NCBI GenBank assembly: GCA_017311185.1
Contig: JAESUZ010002597.1
Span: forward strand, 75,001-139,000
Length of the DNA: 64,000 bases
DNA from: Proteles cristata cristata
Taxonomy: Eukaryota > Chordata > Mammalia > Carnivora > Hyaenidae
Reading direction: 5' to 3'
Positions 1 to 11,070 of this stretch are shown one piece after another (position 1 is the first letter of the stretch; each line of letters begins with the position of its first letter). The translations under genes were made by a program, and so were the position numbers. The notes below the pieces were generated by a model. The model saw nothing but the letters and a program-made list of their open reading frames with translations. It did no database searches and was not told the DNA's origin.

Positions 1-540
1 GGGCTCCCGGCGTGGGCTGCGCACTATACAGAACGGAACACCCCCGGCCCGATGGGAACTCATTTGGAAGGGACCCCAAGTCTGCTGGAGACCTAATTTG
101 GCTTTTTCCAAAGCCAGCTCCAGCCAGTTTTCTGGGCAAATTTCCCTCCTGAAGTTGCCCAAACAAATGGATTTATCATCCAACGCGATGCCAGCATGGA
201 AACTCCATGAGCCAGAATGCAAACATAAAATAAAATAAATACCTTTGGATGCGGGAGATGGCCGCGCATCTCTGTCTATGGAGGCCCTTGCCAATGACAC
301 CCTGGCAGCCGCAAATGGCGAGATCGAGTTTTTGAAGATTAATTTTTAAAGTGCAAAACAAATTCCATTATATGAAATCCTCCCATAATTTTAATTTCAC
401 GACGTATTTGTCTGTTGTTTTTAAATGGACTAAACAAGTCAATTTACAATCCAATTAGCTGTTGGAAATTTCAGCCGGTGCCATTCATCACATTACAATT
501 GGACACACAAGGACATGTAGATTATACTGGCCATGTAGGA
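1..540. other. Candidate conserved non-coding block (low-repeat)
   Basis: No interspersed repeat is recognisable here. The sequence is GC-mixed at the left edge, then AT-rich with homeodomain-type TAATTTT and CAATTAG cores and an ATGCAAA octamer half near 200. Short frames on both strands have no recognisable domain. The texture, AT-rich and free of SINE insertions, resembles developmental enhancers, but that is inference; cross-species alignment was not possible. It could equally be ordinary unique intergenic DNA. Confidence 0.3.
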
Positions 541-544
541 GAGT

Positions 545-745
545 ATGGAACTACCATAGTAGTAGGTGCTGGGCACCTACTCTGTGTAAGACACGGCGCA
601 AAGTGCTTTGCTTATACGTGTTAACTTCACTGCGACCTACAAGGTAGATATTGACATCCACCTTACACAGATAAGGGAAGCCAGGTGCTGGAAGGTCAGG
701 TGACTTGCCCAAAGTCACACAGCTATTAGGGCGGCCGAGACAGAA
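545..745 (-). repeat. MIR SINE fragment
   Basis: Reads as the reverse complement of the ancient tRNA-derived MIR: GGGCACCTACTCTGTGTAAG, a degenerate ACAGATAAGGGAAGC section, then GTGACTTGCCCAAAGTCACA followed by CAGCTATTAG. These are the usual antisense MIR landmarks in order. Divergence is high, as expected for a repeat that predates placental mammals. It is inactive. Confidence 0.75.
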
Positions 746-1440
746 TTCAGACCTCCATCAATCTGGATGCAACGCTTGGGGAAACTCTGCTTCTTATTCT
801 TTGGGTCGCCAGCACCCAGATTCTGGGCGGGTCAGTCAAGTTCATCTGTTCCCCTCAGGGCTGGTGCCCACATCAGAAGGCTGGATGATTCATCATCCTC
901 CATCCGGCTCATTGTCCTCCTGACAACCCCCAGCCACTCAGACTGCAATGAACATCTTCTCCATTACTGGCCTCCAAACGCATCCCAAGTCCTGCCCCCA
1001 ATCCATTAGTGAGATGGAACTTTGTGCACAAGAAAGACATCAGCCTGCAGGTTCGGAGGTCTCCGACGCTTCAAATCAAAATATTCCCAGCCCCAGGGCC
1101 TCAAGGCAACCGTCAGTTACGTCCCTTGATACCTTAAAGGAATTTGGGCTGCAACTTTTTCCGTTTTGTGTTTGAATTCTACAGGGAAGGTGAGCTGACG
1201 ATCAGAAGTTCTTTCTTCCTTAAAATAGGTGCCGAAAGTAGGCTTTCTAGCTTCTTGCTCAAGGCGGTGCTGGGAAACAGAGATTAAGCACAGTGGAGCA
1301 AGTCCTGAGTGAAGTATCCGGATTTCAAGGATGGATTTCAGTGTTTTTAAATTACTAGATCATAGTGTACATTTAAAGCCTTAGCTGTAGCCTTTCTTCT
1401 CCTTTCATAGAGAAACTCAAATGTTTATCTACAATTTGCC
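746..1440. other. Unassigned unique sequence
   Basis: No repeat, RNA gene or convincing exon seen. Overlapping small frames at 705-1175 lie in three registers of the same DNA and share no recognisable motif, which is the pattern expected of non-coding sequence. Confidence 0.5.
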
Positions 1441-2110
1441 CAGATTAGGCTTTTAAAAAAGCATTGTTGGTGGTTGTACTCGGACAATAAAGCGGGGCAT
1501 TTTTGACCTTCATTCCGCAACCCGACTTCAATATCTGCTAATTCCTTTTTATAAAACAAATTGCATCAATGGCGTTCCCATTTAACCAACTCCAGCTTAA
1601 ATTGTTTTTGTTCTCTTTCATAAATTCCTTCTCCAGATTAAATGCTGCCGCTCTGAACGAACTGCTCTAAGCCGAAGTGGGAAAGCGTGATTTGATTAGC
1701 ATAGATTCTGGAATCGGGTAAGTACTGTATCAGTGTCCTCTCCAGAAAAGAGGTGACGTGTCATGGGATATTAAGAATGGCCATTTAATGTAAAAACTCA
1801 GATAATACATGAGTTAAATGGAGAAAATGAGAGAAAGCTTTTAAGCATTCTCCCAAGACGGATTGCAGAATAATATTATTGTACATGGAAGGGGGGCTGA
1901 GTGACACCGTTGAGAAGCCATTACAGAAGTAGGGTTTAAAGTCATTACGGCAAAAAGCATTTCAGAGCTGCAGCCAGACAGTAGCAACACATAATGAATT
2001 ATCAATAGAGACCTGGTGATTCGGTTATATTACAATATGAACAGAAAACTTCCTGTTACATAATTTTAATCTGCCACTCTGATAAATGGCTGGAGGAGGG
2101 AGCCCCATTT
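1441..2110. other. Candidate conserved non-coding block
   Basis: AT-rich, repeat-free sequence with several homeodomain/POU-like cores: TGATTAGCAT near 1695, AATTGCATCAATGG near 1560 and TAATGAATTATCAATAG near 1993. There is no open frame of note. It may be an enhancer; the evidence is compositional only. Confidence 0.35.
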
Positions 2111-2128
2111 CTGTTGTGAGCAATGGCG

Positions 2129-2142
2129 GTGGGGGGGGGGGG
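2129..2142 (+). repeat. Poly-G tract
   Basis: A G run of about 12 bases follows GGCGGT. Such runs can form G-quadruplex-like structures and are prone to length error in sequencing. Bases 2143-2645 beyond it hold no repeat or gene I recognise. Confidence 0.8.
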
Positions 2143-2647
2143 TGACGAATACGAAAGACACCAGACAAAGTTTTAAATTCAGTATTCTGTGATCCAAGGA
2201 TTCAACAGACACCCGAGCTCCAGGATTCACCGGAAAGACACCTATTTCTGAATGTCGCACCCTGAACGAGAGGCTCCACATAAGCCATCTCTAATTCTGA
2301 TGCAGCCGTATTTGCAAAAGCCAGTGGCCGGTTCTCACACCAGAGTTTGTGAATTTGATTTTTGAACTGCTGCCTTAATATAGCATCACTGTTATCTTGA
2401 TCACTGAGGTTTTTGGTGCCCCCTGAAACTTTGCTCTCGAGATGAACATCTCACTTGTCCTATGGCCGTTTGGCTTGGCTGTCCATAAAACTGCAAGGTG
2501 GCCAATATTATTCTGGATCTACAGCCTGGGAAGCTGGAGTTCGGAGAGATTTTGTAACTCAAGTACATAGTTTGTAAATAGCAGAGTTGAGAATCATGAT
2601 CAGCTTGTCGGACTCAAAATCCCAGCAAACTTCTACTTTACCATGCT

Positions 2648-2710
2648 ATCTGCATATGTGCATGTGTGTGCGTGCGTGGGTGTGTGCGTGTGTCTGTGTG
2701 TGTGTGTAGT
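2648..2710 (+). repeat. (TG)n microsatellite, imperfect
   Basis: Alternating purine-pyrimidine TG/CG dinucleotides (GTGTGTGCGTGCGTG, then GTCTGTGTGTGTGTG) with several C interruptions. It is likely length-variable, and alternating TG/CG is Z-DNA-prone. Confidence 0.85.
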
Positions 2711-2842
2711 TAAATCTTTCCTACCCAGTATTACCACCCCAGTTACAAAATTCTTTATCGAGTTGCAAAATACTGTTTGTCTCACTACCTAATCCTGGGA
2801 CAAGGGAGCTTTTTTACTATTTCATTTTTAAAAGCTATTTGA

Positions 2843-3050
2843 GAGGTGCCTGAGTGGCTCAGTTAAGTGTCTGATCTCAGCCCAAGTTGGTCTCACGGTT
2901 CGTGAGCTCGAGCCCCACATCGGGCTCGCTGCGGTCAGCGCAGAGTCCACTTTGGATCCTCTGTCCCCCTCTCTTTCTGACCTTCCCCTGCTTGCACTCT
3001 CTCTCTCAAAAATAAATAAAACATTAAAAATGAATTTAAAAAATAAAAAT
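2843..3050 (+). mobile_element. SINEC_Fc felid SINE
   Basis: Full-length tRNA-Lys-derived SINE with head GAGGTGCCTGAGTGGCTCAG, a B-box region at about 2898-2920, a CT-rich segment and an AAAATAAATAAAACATT tail. A perfect 13-bp target-site duplication, AAAAGCTATTTGA, lies at 2830-2842 and 3051-3063, fixing both ends and showing a clean retrotransposition event. Confidence 0.95.
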
Positions 3051-3094
3051 AAAAGCTATTTGATATTTACTAAGAGGAAATGTTCTATCTTTTT

Positions 3095-3335
3095 TTTTTT
3101 AAATATACAGTAAAACCTCGGTTTGCGAGCATTAATTCATTCCAGAAACATGTTGTAATCCAAAGCACTTGCCTATCAAAGTGAAGTTCAAGAACCATTG
3201 ACTCACTTGTGATCATGTGATGGTCGGCGTCATGTACTACTTGTCTTGCAAGACATCGATCATCTATCAAGTTAAAATTGATGAGAAATGTTTACTCATC
3301 TTGTAAAACACTCGAAGAACATGTTACTTTCAATC
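3095..3335 (+). mobile_element. Tc1/mariner-like (Tigger-type) DNA transposon fragment
   Basis: Begins near 3110 with ACAGTAAAACCTCGGTTTGC, a terminus shape common to Tigger-like non-autonomous elements in placental mammals, and continues through a TTCCAGAAACATG section into an antisense-looking CTTGCAAGACATCGATC stretch. The other terminus is not clear because the adjoining DNA runs into L1. Family assignment is by memory of the terminus only. Confidence 0.5.
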
Positions 3336-3344
3336 CCAGGTTTT

Positions 3345-4200
3345 GGTAACCTTATATGATTTGTGGTGTATAACATAATGATTTGATATTTGTATATATT
3401 GTGACTATCTTCATGTGATGAAAATTCCAAGATCTACTCTCTTGACAACTTTCACATACACAATACAGTGTTGTTAATTATAGCCACCATGCTGTACATG
3501 ACACCCTCATGACTTAATTGGTTTCATAACTGGAAGTTTGTACCTTTTGACCTCCTTCACCTATTCCCCCCCCACCCCTACTCCATGCCCCTGGTGATGT
3601 TCAATCTGTTTTATGTATCTGAGTTTGAGTTTTGTTTCTGTTTTGTTTTGTTTTCAGATTCCGTGTGTACATGAAATCATATGGTATTTGTCTTTCTCTG
3701 TATGACTTTTTTTTACCTACCATAATGCCTTCAAGGTCTGTCCATGCTGTCCTAAATGGCAAGAGTTCATTCTTTTTTGTGTTGGAGTAATGTGCCACTG
3801 TGTATATATCCCAGAACTTCTTTATTTATTCATCCATCAATGTACACTTTGGTTATTTCCATGTCTTGGCTATTATAAAAAATGCAGCAGTGAACATGTG
3901 GGTGCAGATATCTTTTGGAGCTGGTGTTTTCATTGCTATCAGATAAAGAACCAGAAGTGGAGGCGCCTGGGTGGCTCGGTTGGTTGAGCATCCTACTTCA
4001 GCTCAGATTACGATCTCATGGTTTGTGGGTTTGAACCCCACATCATACTCTCTGGTGTCAGTGAGGAGCCAGCTTCAGATCCTCTATCCCACTCTCTCTC
4101 TCTGCCCCTCCCTTGCTCACACATTTTCTTATAAAAAATGTATAAACATTTATAAGAAAAAAAACCAGAAGTGGAATTGTGCTCCATTGTGCTTTTGACT
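3345..4200 (-). mobile_element. L1M 3' end, antisense, split by a SINE
   Basis: Antisense copy of the 3' UTR and ORF2 end of an old L1. Landmarks in order: GATCTACTCTCTTGACAAC, CACCATGCTGTACATGACA, AAGTTTGTACCTTTTGACC, ATGAAATCATATGGTATTTG, CCTTCAAGGTCTGTCCATG, GGTTATTTCCATGTCTTGGC and CCAGAAGTGGAATTG. The felid SINE at 3961-4162 interrupts it, so L1 sequence resumes at about 4163. ORF2 is not intact; the copy is dead and 5'-truncated. Confidence 0.85.
3961..4162 (+). mobile_element. SINEC_Fc felid SINE inside L1
   Basis: Head AGGCGCCTGGGTGGCTCGGT, a diverged B-box, a CT-rich body and a poor tail with ATAAAAAATGTATAAACATT. Target-site duplication AACCAGAAGTGG at 3949-3960 and 4163-4174 is L1-derived sequence, proving insertion into the older L1. 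Confidence 0.93.
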
Positions 4201-4552
4201 TTTGCAGCATGGGGAGGAATTAGCTATTTTAATCAAGACCCGACAAAAGTTTGGGGGGAGGATGTGGATTAACAGGGATCACATCCTTCTTTACACCTGA
4301 GCCAGAGATCCCCCTCCTAAGAAGTTACCCTGTGACTACACTCAGTGTTAGAGGCAGCAGTGCTGGCATAAGGAAAACATGGGAGCAACCAGAAAGAAAA
4401 GAAGGGCCAAAACATTCTGGAATATAATGCAGCTATTAAGATGATAGACTAGATGCATAGGTGTTGACGTAAGAAAGTCCACAGGATCAATAATTCTCTT
4501 TTAAGAGTCAAGAGTCACGATAGGGTATATTTTGTAATTGTTTTGTTTGTTT
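4201..4552. other. Unassigned sequence
   Basis: No gene or recognisable repeat. It may contain unrecognised remnants of the flanking L1. Confidence 0.4.
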
Positions 4553-4741
4553 GCTTACTTATTTATTTTGCAATAGAGAGTCAGAGTGCTAGCTGGGGAG
4601 GGGCAGAGAGAGAGGGAGACAGAAGTTCCTTATTGTCAGCAGGGACCCTGATGCGGGGCTCAAACTCGAGAACCATGAGATCATGACCTGAGCGAAAATC
4701 AAGAGTCAGATGCTTAACCAACTGAGCCACCCAGGTGCCCC
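4553..4741 (-). mobile_element. SINEC_Fc felid SINE, antisense
   Basis: Antisense order: TTATTTATTTTGC, GGGGAGGGGCAGAGAGAGAG, GGGGCTCAAACTCGAGAACC, then GCCACCCAGGTGCCCC at the head. The middle has lost part of the GCTCCAGGCTCTGAG segment. The target-site duplication is not clear, so this is an older copy. Confidence 0.88.
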
Positions 4742-4774
4742 TGGAATTATTTTTATTTTTTATTTTTTTTAAAG

Positions 4775-4996
4775 TTTTTTTTTTTTAATGTTTTATTTAT
4801 TTCTAGGAGAGAGAGAGAAAGAGAAACAGTGTGAGCAAGGGAGGGTTAGAGAGAGAGGGAGTCAAGACTGAAACAGGCTCCAGGCTCTGAGCTGGCAGTC
4901 AGCACAGAGCCCGATGCGGGGCTCGAACCCATGAACTGCTAGATCATGACCTAAGCAAAAGTCGGACGCTCAACCGACTAAGCCACCCAGGCGCCT
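4775..4996 (-). mobile_element. SINEC_Fc felid SINE, antisense, young-type subfamily
   Basis: Poly-T, then TTTTATTTATTTCTAGGAGA, GAGCTGGCAGTCAGCACAG, GGGGCTCGAACCCATG and GACTAAGCCACCCAGGCGCC. The CTAG motif and the CTGGCAGTCAGC segment mark the subfamily also seen at 18335, 54599, 56667 and 58195. Target duplication is probably ATTTTTTTAAAG / ATTTTTAAAAGG, with mismatches. It sits 33 bp from the previous antisense SINE. Confidence 0.92.
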
Positions 4997-5355
4997 ATTT
5001 TTAAAAGGACACACCTACAATTCTATGTGTATATATATATGCTTTGCATGCTTGTATGTGCGTTGAAAAGTCTTAGAGGCCTGTATATGAAGCTGATAAA
5101 AGTGATTATCACCGGTGAGGACTGAGTTTCAGATGTGAGGATATTGGAATGGTCCTTGTACATCCTGTATTTTCCAAATTTCTGCTGTGAGCAGGTGTCA
5201 TTTTATTACACATTTCTAAATCTCTGGTGATTCTTACTTTCTTAATCAAGTAGTTCTATATTATCTAAATATTTTATAATAAGCATATATCCTTTATAAT
5301 TTGAAAATGATCTTAAAAATGTTATAGCCTGTAATAATTAATGACGCACATTGCA
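4997..5355. other. Unassigned AT-rich sequence
   Basis: Contains a short ATATATATAT stretch near 5030. No gene or known repeat recognised. Confidence 0.4.
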
Positions 5356-5884
5356 CAAAATTAAGAAAAAACAGCTTTATTGAGATACATTTCACATATC
5401 ATAAAATTCACCCATTTAAAATGTATAGTTCGGTGGTTTTTAACATTTTCAGAGTTGTGCAGTCACCACAGAACTCTAGTTTAGAACATTTTCATCACCC
5501 CAAAAAGAAACCTCAAACTCATCAGGAATCCCTCCCCAACAGCTCCCACCCCACCTCAGTCCCAGGCAAACACTCATTTACTTACTGCCTCCATAGTTTT
5601 CCCTGTTCTGGACATTGCATTTAAATGGAACTGTACAACATAGGGTCTTTTGTGTCTGTCTTCTTTCACAGTGTTTTTATGGTTCATCCACATTGTAGCA
5701 GGTATCAGTACTTCATTCCTTTGTATGGCTGAGTAATATTCCATTTTGTTTACCCATTCAGCAGTTGATGGATATTTAGGTTGTTTTCACCATGGGGCTG
5801 TTATGAATAATGGTGCAATAAACGTGCAGGTTGGGGATGGAATTGCCAGGTCATATGGTCACTCTAGGTCTGAAATTTTTAGGA
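5356..5884 (-). mobile_element. L1M 3' end, antisense, internally deleted
   Basis: Antisense L1 landmarks: CAGCTTTATTGAGATACATT, AAAATTCACCCATTTAAAAT, AGAACATTTTCATCACCCC, TTCTGGACATTGCATTTAAA, GGCTGAGTAATATTCCATTT, GTTGATGGATATTTAGGTTG and GGAATTGCCAGGTCATATGG. The segment between ATAAACGTGCAGG and GGATGGAATTG has lost about 50 bp relative to the usual order. Inactive relic. Confidence 0.88.
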
Positions 5885-5984
5885 ATCACCAGATGCAGGG
5901 CTCAAACTCACAAACTGTGAGGTCATGAACTGAGTAGAAACCAAGAGTTGGACAGTTCACTCACTGAGCTGCCCAGGTGCCCCC
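5885..5984 (-). mobile_element. SINEC_Fc head fragment, antisense
   Basis: Only the tRNA-related half is present: GATGCAGGGCTCAAACTCAC, AACTGTGAGGTCATGAAC and GAGCTGCCCAGGTGCCCCC. The CT-rich body and tail are missing, and it abuts the L1 relic directly, so the tail half was lost by deletion rather than by normal 5' truncation. Confidence 0.85.
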
Positions 5985-6032
5985 ACGTTAATCTCTTTTT
6001 AATACCAATGTGTTTTAAAAATTCTATACACA

Positions 6033-6229
6033 GGGGCACCTGGGTGGCTCAGTCGTCTAAGCATCTAACTCTTGGTTTTGGGTCAGGTCGTGATCTCACA
6101 GTTTGTGAATTCAAGTCTTGCATCGGGCTCCACACTGACAACACAGAGCTTGCCTGGGATTCTCTCTCTCTCTCTGTTCCTCCTCTGCTCTCTTTATCTC
6201 TCAAAATGAAAATATTTTAAGAATTAAAA
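6033..6229 (+). mobile_element. SINEC_Fc felid SINE
   Basis: Head GGGGCACCTGGGTGGCTCAG, an altered B-box (GTGAATTCAAGTCTTGCATC), a CT-rich segment, and a diverged tail TCAAAATGAAAATATTTTAAG. A weak target duplication is visible (AAATTCTATACACA versus AAATTTATAGAAACA). Older than the copies with perfect duplications. Confidence 0.9.
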
Positions 6230-6689
6230 AAAATTTATAGAAACAATACATTTTTATTTTTAGATACATTTTTATTTTTAAAAACTCAGAGCGAATCATA
6301 ACTCCACAGAGCTAAACAGGAAAGTTCACCCTTCACCATCTTGTTCATCTCGCTTCCCTCCTTGAATATAAACACGATTTTGTTCACATCCATCTGTTAA
6401 CTGTCTGCATTTTTTTCATATTTATATACAGATAAATATGGCTCTCCAATTTTTACATAAATGCATATATTATGATTTTCCCTTTTCACTATCCTGAGTC
6501 TTGGAGATTACTAAATATATAATTATTAAGTGACCTACAATCTTTTTTTAAATGTCCCTTTACCTCTCTCTCAAAACATAGAACCTAGATTTGCTCAGGG
6601 TAACTGCCTGACTTACTTCACACCCCAGCAGGTCGACGGAAAGCCTGAACCCCCTTTTTATGTCCCCCGCTCTCTTTGGCTTCGGTACA
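6230..6689. other. Unassigned AT-rich sequence
   Basis: Two copies of ACATTTTTATTTTTA adjoin at about 6247-6280. The rest has no recognisable gene or repeat. Confidence 0.4.
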
Positions 6690-6895
6690 ATTTTCTTAAA
6701 GTTTAATGTCGATCGTAGAGTCAAACCTATTGAGTGCAAACCATGACTCTGCCATTTGCAAGTTCAGTGGCCCTGAACGTGGGTCTCAGTATCCTCATTT
6801 GTAAAATGGGAATAAAAATGACACTTACCTCTGCGGCTGCTGTGAGGATTAAATGAGATAATAAAAGCAGAGTGTTACACAGTGACTGACATTCA
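6690..6895 (+). repeat. MIR SINE
   Basis: Sense MIR landmarks: ACTCTGCCATTTGCAAGT, TCAGTATCCTCATTTGTAAA followed by ATGGGAATAAAAATGACAC, and GTGAGGATTAAATGAGATAA. This covers most of the tRNA-related and core regions. Confidence 0.88.
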
Positions 6896-7430
6896 TGCTA
6901 TTAGCCCTATATATGCCGTCTAGAAACACGGCCAGCAGAAAAGCCCATTTCTTTAATGTAATTCTCTGCAGTTAGGTTGTCTGGCCACTAAATCAGTTCC
7001 ATGTGTGACCATCAAGAGCTCCGAGCCCAGGGACTTAAGATCTCAGCCTTGGGGAGTTGGGTAGGGCCACACCCTTAAGCCTCTCTCTTTTGATTGAAAT
7101 AAAATTGCAAAATGAATGGTAATCACAATAGTAGATCATTATGCATTGTACCCAAGCTGGGCCATCACGAAGGATATTGATATAGCCACAAAAATGAGTC
7201 TAGGTCCAAAGGCCAAGCTCCTGAAAGAGCCAGGCTGGGGAGAGTGCGAATTGCGATCACAATTGAAAACATCACTGCCTGCATTAGGATCCTGCAAGTT
7301 CCGACGTGTGGTAGCCATTGTTGATTCAGACCAAAGAAGGCGGCTAATCTGTGAGCATTTGCTGAGGGGGAAACATATGGACAGTTGCTTCTCTGTTGAC
7401 ACTTCTCATCTCTGGGAGTAACTGGAACCC
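6896..7430. other. Candidate conserved non-coding block
   Basis: Repeat-free sequence. Overlapping frames at 7116-7491 (87-108 aa, both strands) have no recognisable domain and overlap each other, so are not taken as genes. Low repeat content and mixed composition make it a possible regulatory element; no direct evidence. Confidence 0.25.
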
Positions 7431-8984
7431 ACTTTATTTTGGGCAGTTTCATAAATGAACAGTGATCGTTAGGCCTCGTAAAAGCAATCAATAAATACTT
7501 GTTGAATTGTTTAGAACCAACTGGGCTTTTATTGACTCTTTAGTTTCCACAGTAAGTGCTAGGCCCTTTGTAAACACTCCTTTCATATACTGAAGAGTCT
7601 GGAACATTTAATGAACCATTAGTTTGAAGCTGGAAATGTCAACGTGGAAAGTTATGGATTTGCTGGTCGTTCATGGGCAAGACTTGCTTGACAAATCTTG
7701 GCCATGATTGTGGGGCTTGACTGAAGAATAGAAGCTGCATTCAGCTCTCATCGAGCCTTCTCCTCCTCTTCCATGGGTGTTCTGAATGCTGGATCTTTGA
7801 CATCTCTGGGAAGAAGAATCTTCTAGCAACCAGGATACTGGGCTTCTCCTGGCTCCTATTTTCTCAGGGAAGATTGTTTCACCTGTTAGCACACCCCTGA
7901 GGATCCCACGAGGAGCGACAAGTTCACACGGTTTCTAGACTCTTTCATCCCTCTTTCGAACCAGACTTGTATTTTATTTGTCATCGCCTGAATTAAAATT
8001 TGCCCTAATGGACTTTGCTGGTTATCATACATTAAAAATCAAAGCCATGTTCCTGCTGCTTATACAAGGCAAGAGGAGAGAGGAAACTCCATGGTAAGAT
8101 CACGCTCCAACTGTTACATTTGTTTGTTTGCTGTAAGATAATCAGGCTGTCAATCGCACAGGATAGTGAAGGCACATGTCTAAAGATGTGAAAAGGCATG
8201 GAGTTGGGTCACATAAAAGCCCGTGTGCTCCTTAGGCAGCCTATAGAAAGAGAAGGCAACCCTCTGTTGGCCAGGCTAGGGTACAGAAGCAACCAGCCAC
8301 AAGATCTCAGCAAAAGGTGATTTCACACCAATGCTACAATCAACGTCATGTCAGTGGGGAGGTTCTGCTCAGAGACCCATCTACCACGATCAGCGCAGCA
8401 GTGGAAAAAGAACACAGAGCACGAGAGAGGTACCGGCTCTAAAGTTTTCCTGCCCAGAAGTCACTTCCGCTCACATTTCATTGACCAAAGCAAGTCACGT
8501 GACCATGCTAACTGCAGAAAAGTCAAGGAAGCGTAGTCTTTCCTTGTCTCAGGAAGAAAGACAGCCAGAAATATTTGTTGAATGACAGAAAGGACTCTCA
8601 CAGACCCCAATTTTACAGGGCATGGCACAACAGAGTCTGCAATGCCTTCGTGTGAGCGAAACCTGGATCCAGAAGGAGAGCTAAATGTAGGGCACAGCCT
8701 CCCCAGCTCCACGCCATGTAACTTCCTTCTTGTGCCAAACCCCGCTCCCTCCTCTTTCCTGTCCTCTCACCTCTTTATTCTCTCACTGCATCTATACCAC
8801 GTGTGCAGAGCGCTTTTCAGCTTGCTGGTCTACCCAGCCATGGGCTGAGGTGCAGACCCGAGACAAGGATATATCTCATGCCAGCCTGAAGTGTCTCCTC
8901 CTTCGGAATGAATGGTGTGGACACCCCAAGGCTCTCCATCTCCTCTGACCTCTTGAAGGTTAATACCACAGACTTCAAAATATG
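7431..8984. other. Unassigned sequence with L2/MIR-like tails
   Basis: CAATAAATACTTGTTGAATT at about 7490 is the kind of 3' end shared by L2 and MIR elements, and AATATTTGTTGAATGACAG near 8570 is similar. Elsewhere I see nothing definable. Small frames on both strands overlap and carry no domains. Confidence 0.4.
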
Positions 8985-9168
8985 TACCTGTATTTTGAGA
9001 GAGAGTGTGTGCATATGCACATCCTGGTGCTTGTGTGGGGAAGAGCGAATCTCAGGTAGGCTCCACAACCCATGTGGACCCCATTGCAGGGCGTGATCTC
9101 ACAACTGTGAGATCATGACCTGAGCTGAAATCGACAGACGCTTAACCGACTGAGCCACCCGGGTGCCC
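8985..9168 (-). mobile_element. SINEC_Fc felid SINE, antisense, diverged
   Basis: Recognisable at both ends: TATTTTGAGAGAGAG at the tail side and TGAGATCATGACCTGAGC then GAGCCACCCGGGTGCCC at the head. The middle (9010-9090) is heavily altered. GATCTCACAACTGTGAGATC is a short palindrome made where the middle meets the head. Confidence 0.8.
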
Positions 9169-9179
9169 TGCAACTTGAC

Positions 9180-10030
9180 TTTTTTAAAGGACAGAAGACT
9201 TGAACAGAAGTGTCACAAAATACGTGGGAACTTATGAATGCCCATAAACACACATCATTAGTCATCAGGAAAAGCTAAATTAAAACAAAGATTAAGGAGC
9301 TACAGTATACACCCCCCACCTCCCACCCCAGCCCCGAATGGCTAAAACTGAAAAGACTGACAAAATTAAATGTTGATGAGGATGTGAAGCGATTGGAACT
9401 CTCACGTTTTTGACAGGAGTATAAAATGGTACTATCACTTTGGGGAAAGTGAGGCAATTTCTTATATAATTGAACATAAGGCAAGCTGATAACCCAGCAT
9501 TTCGAGTGCTAGGTATGTATTTCCCCAAGAGAAATACAAGCATGTGTCCATCAAAAGTCTTATGCAAGAATGTTTGCAGCCACTTAATTCAGAATCGTAA
9601 AAATTCTGGAAATAGCCTGGGTGTTTGGAAGTGGGAGAATGGATGAGCAAATTGAGGTATGGTCTTATCATGAAATTCAACAGTAAACGGGAAAAAACTA
9701 TACATGCATGCATCTCAAAGACATTAGGCTGAGTGAAAAAAAGCTTAAGGCATATACTGTATGAGTTCATGTTTCAGAAAGTTCTAGAACAGGCTAAACG
9801 AACTCACAGTGGGGAAAAAAAATGGAAGCATTACCTGCTTCTGAGCTGTGAAGGCCACAGTTCACTGAAAGAGGCACAGGGGAACTTTAACAGGAGACGG
9901 TAATGTGCAATTTCTGGATAAGGGGTGTATGTAATGCAGGTATATGATTTGTCAAAACTTAAACGTTGGCATGCTTAACATGTGTGCATTTTATAGATGA
10001 AAAGTTTATCTTAGAGAAAGCTGTAAACAG
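9180..10030 (+). mobile_element. L1M ORF2 end and 3' UTR, sense
   Basis: Sense L1 landmarks: AATGGCTAAAACTGAAAAGA, TTGATGAGGATGTGAAG, GGAACTCTCACGTTTTTG, TATAAAATGGTACTATCAC, CCAGCATTTCGAGTGCTAGG, AAATAGCCTGGGTGTTTGG, GCATCTCAAAGACATTAGGC and TTGTCAAAACTTAAACG. The frame is broken throughout. Dead, 5'-truncated copy. Confidence 0.87.
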
Positions 10031-10136
10031 ATATTAAACCCTCGTGAATGTTATGCAGGCCGATAGGTGTAGGGTAAAATGTAGTGGTATCTGCAACTGA
10101 CTTTGAAATGCACACACATAAAAACAAATAAAATGG

Positions 10137-10342
10137 GGGCGCCTGGGTGGCTCAGTCAGTTAATCTTCTGACTTTCGCTCAGGTCACGATCGCACAGTTC
10201 ATGGGTTCAGGCCCCGCATCGAGCTCTTTGCTGTCAGCGCAGAACCTGCTCAGATCCTCTGTCCCACCCCCACCCCCGCCCCTCCCCTGCTTGTGTGCGC
10301 GCTCTCTCTCTCAAAAATAAATAAATAAGCTTAAAAAAAAAA
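10137..10342 (+). mobile_element. SINEC_Fc felid SINE
   Basis: Head GGGCGCCTGGGTGGCTCAGT, a B-box region ending GGCCCCGCATCGAGCTC, a CT-rich stretch, and tail CAAAAATAAATAAATAAGC plus oligo-A. A near-perfect target duplication (ACAAATAAAATGG / AGAAATAAATGG) flanks it. Confidence 0.94.
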
Positions 10343-11070
10343 AGAAATAAATGGATTGATGAGTGGATAGTGGAACGATACATAATAAATAATGAATTAT
10401 TAATTGCATAATCTAGGTGGTGGGTATATGGCTGTGTGCATATAATTCCTTAATCCCTTTGTACGGAAGCAAAAATCTCGATCGGTTCTGGAACGCAATC
10501 CTGCCGATTTAAGTCATGGAAGCTTCAGTTATGTGCCGTGGGACCCTGGTCAAGTTTCTTACCACATATAGTCCTGGGTTTTCTCCATACTCCCAACCTC
10601 TGGCATGGGGGTGAGCACTAAAGGAGATGACAGTTGCAAAGTCCCTCATCCCCGTCCCAATGTAAACATGAGGACATCTGGGCTACTGTTATCTTAATTA
10701 TCTTTCCTTTGTTTGTCCTTTGTCTAATTTTCTGGGGACTCAAACGCTTAAGAACAACACTGTCCCTGTCATTGTCAAGTTCCAAGCCCACAAGATGAAC
10801 AGAGAACCTCTGCTGGCTTAGCCTGATGCCCAGCACACAGGAGGAATTCGGGAAGTCTGGGCAGGCCCAGAATTGATGGGGCTGCTTTGCTCATAACCTC
10901 ATGACAAACATGGCCAGACAAAACCCAAAGCTGACTCTCCCCACGAGACAGTATTTCCCGGGTGCGAGGGCTCTGGATCTTTCAGGGAAAGGAACACACG
11001 AGGCACGTTCTTTCATCTTCTTTCCTCGTCGGAGAAGCTAACACCCCATTCTTTAGATTTCTGATGAGAG
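10343..11070. other. Unassigned sequence, possible MIR remnant
   Basis: GGGACCCTGGTCAAGTTTCT near 10540 resembles the MIR core but no other landmark is firm. No gene seen. Short frames on the minus strand at 10618-10836 and around 11013-11246 have no domain. Confidence 0.35.

Noticed and set aside
9090..9116. GATCTCACAACTGTGAGATC palindrome as a regulatory site
   Set aside because: It lies inside a diverged SINE and arises from the normal TGAGATCATGACC head plus mutations in the neighbouring bases.
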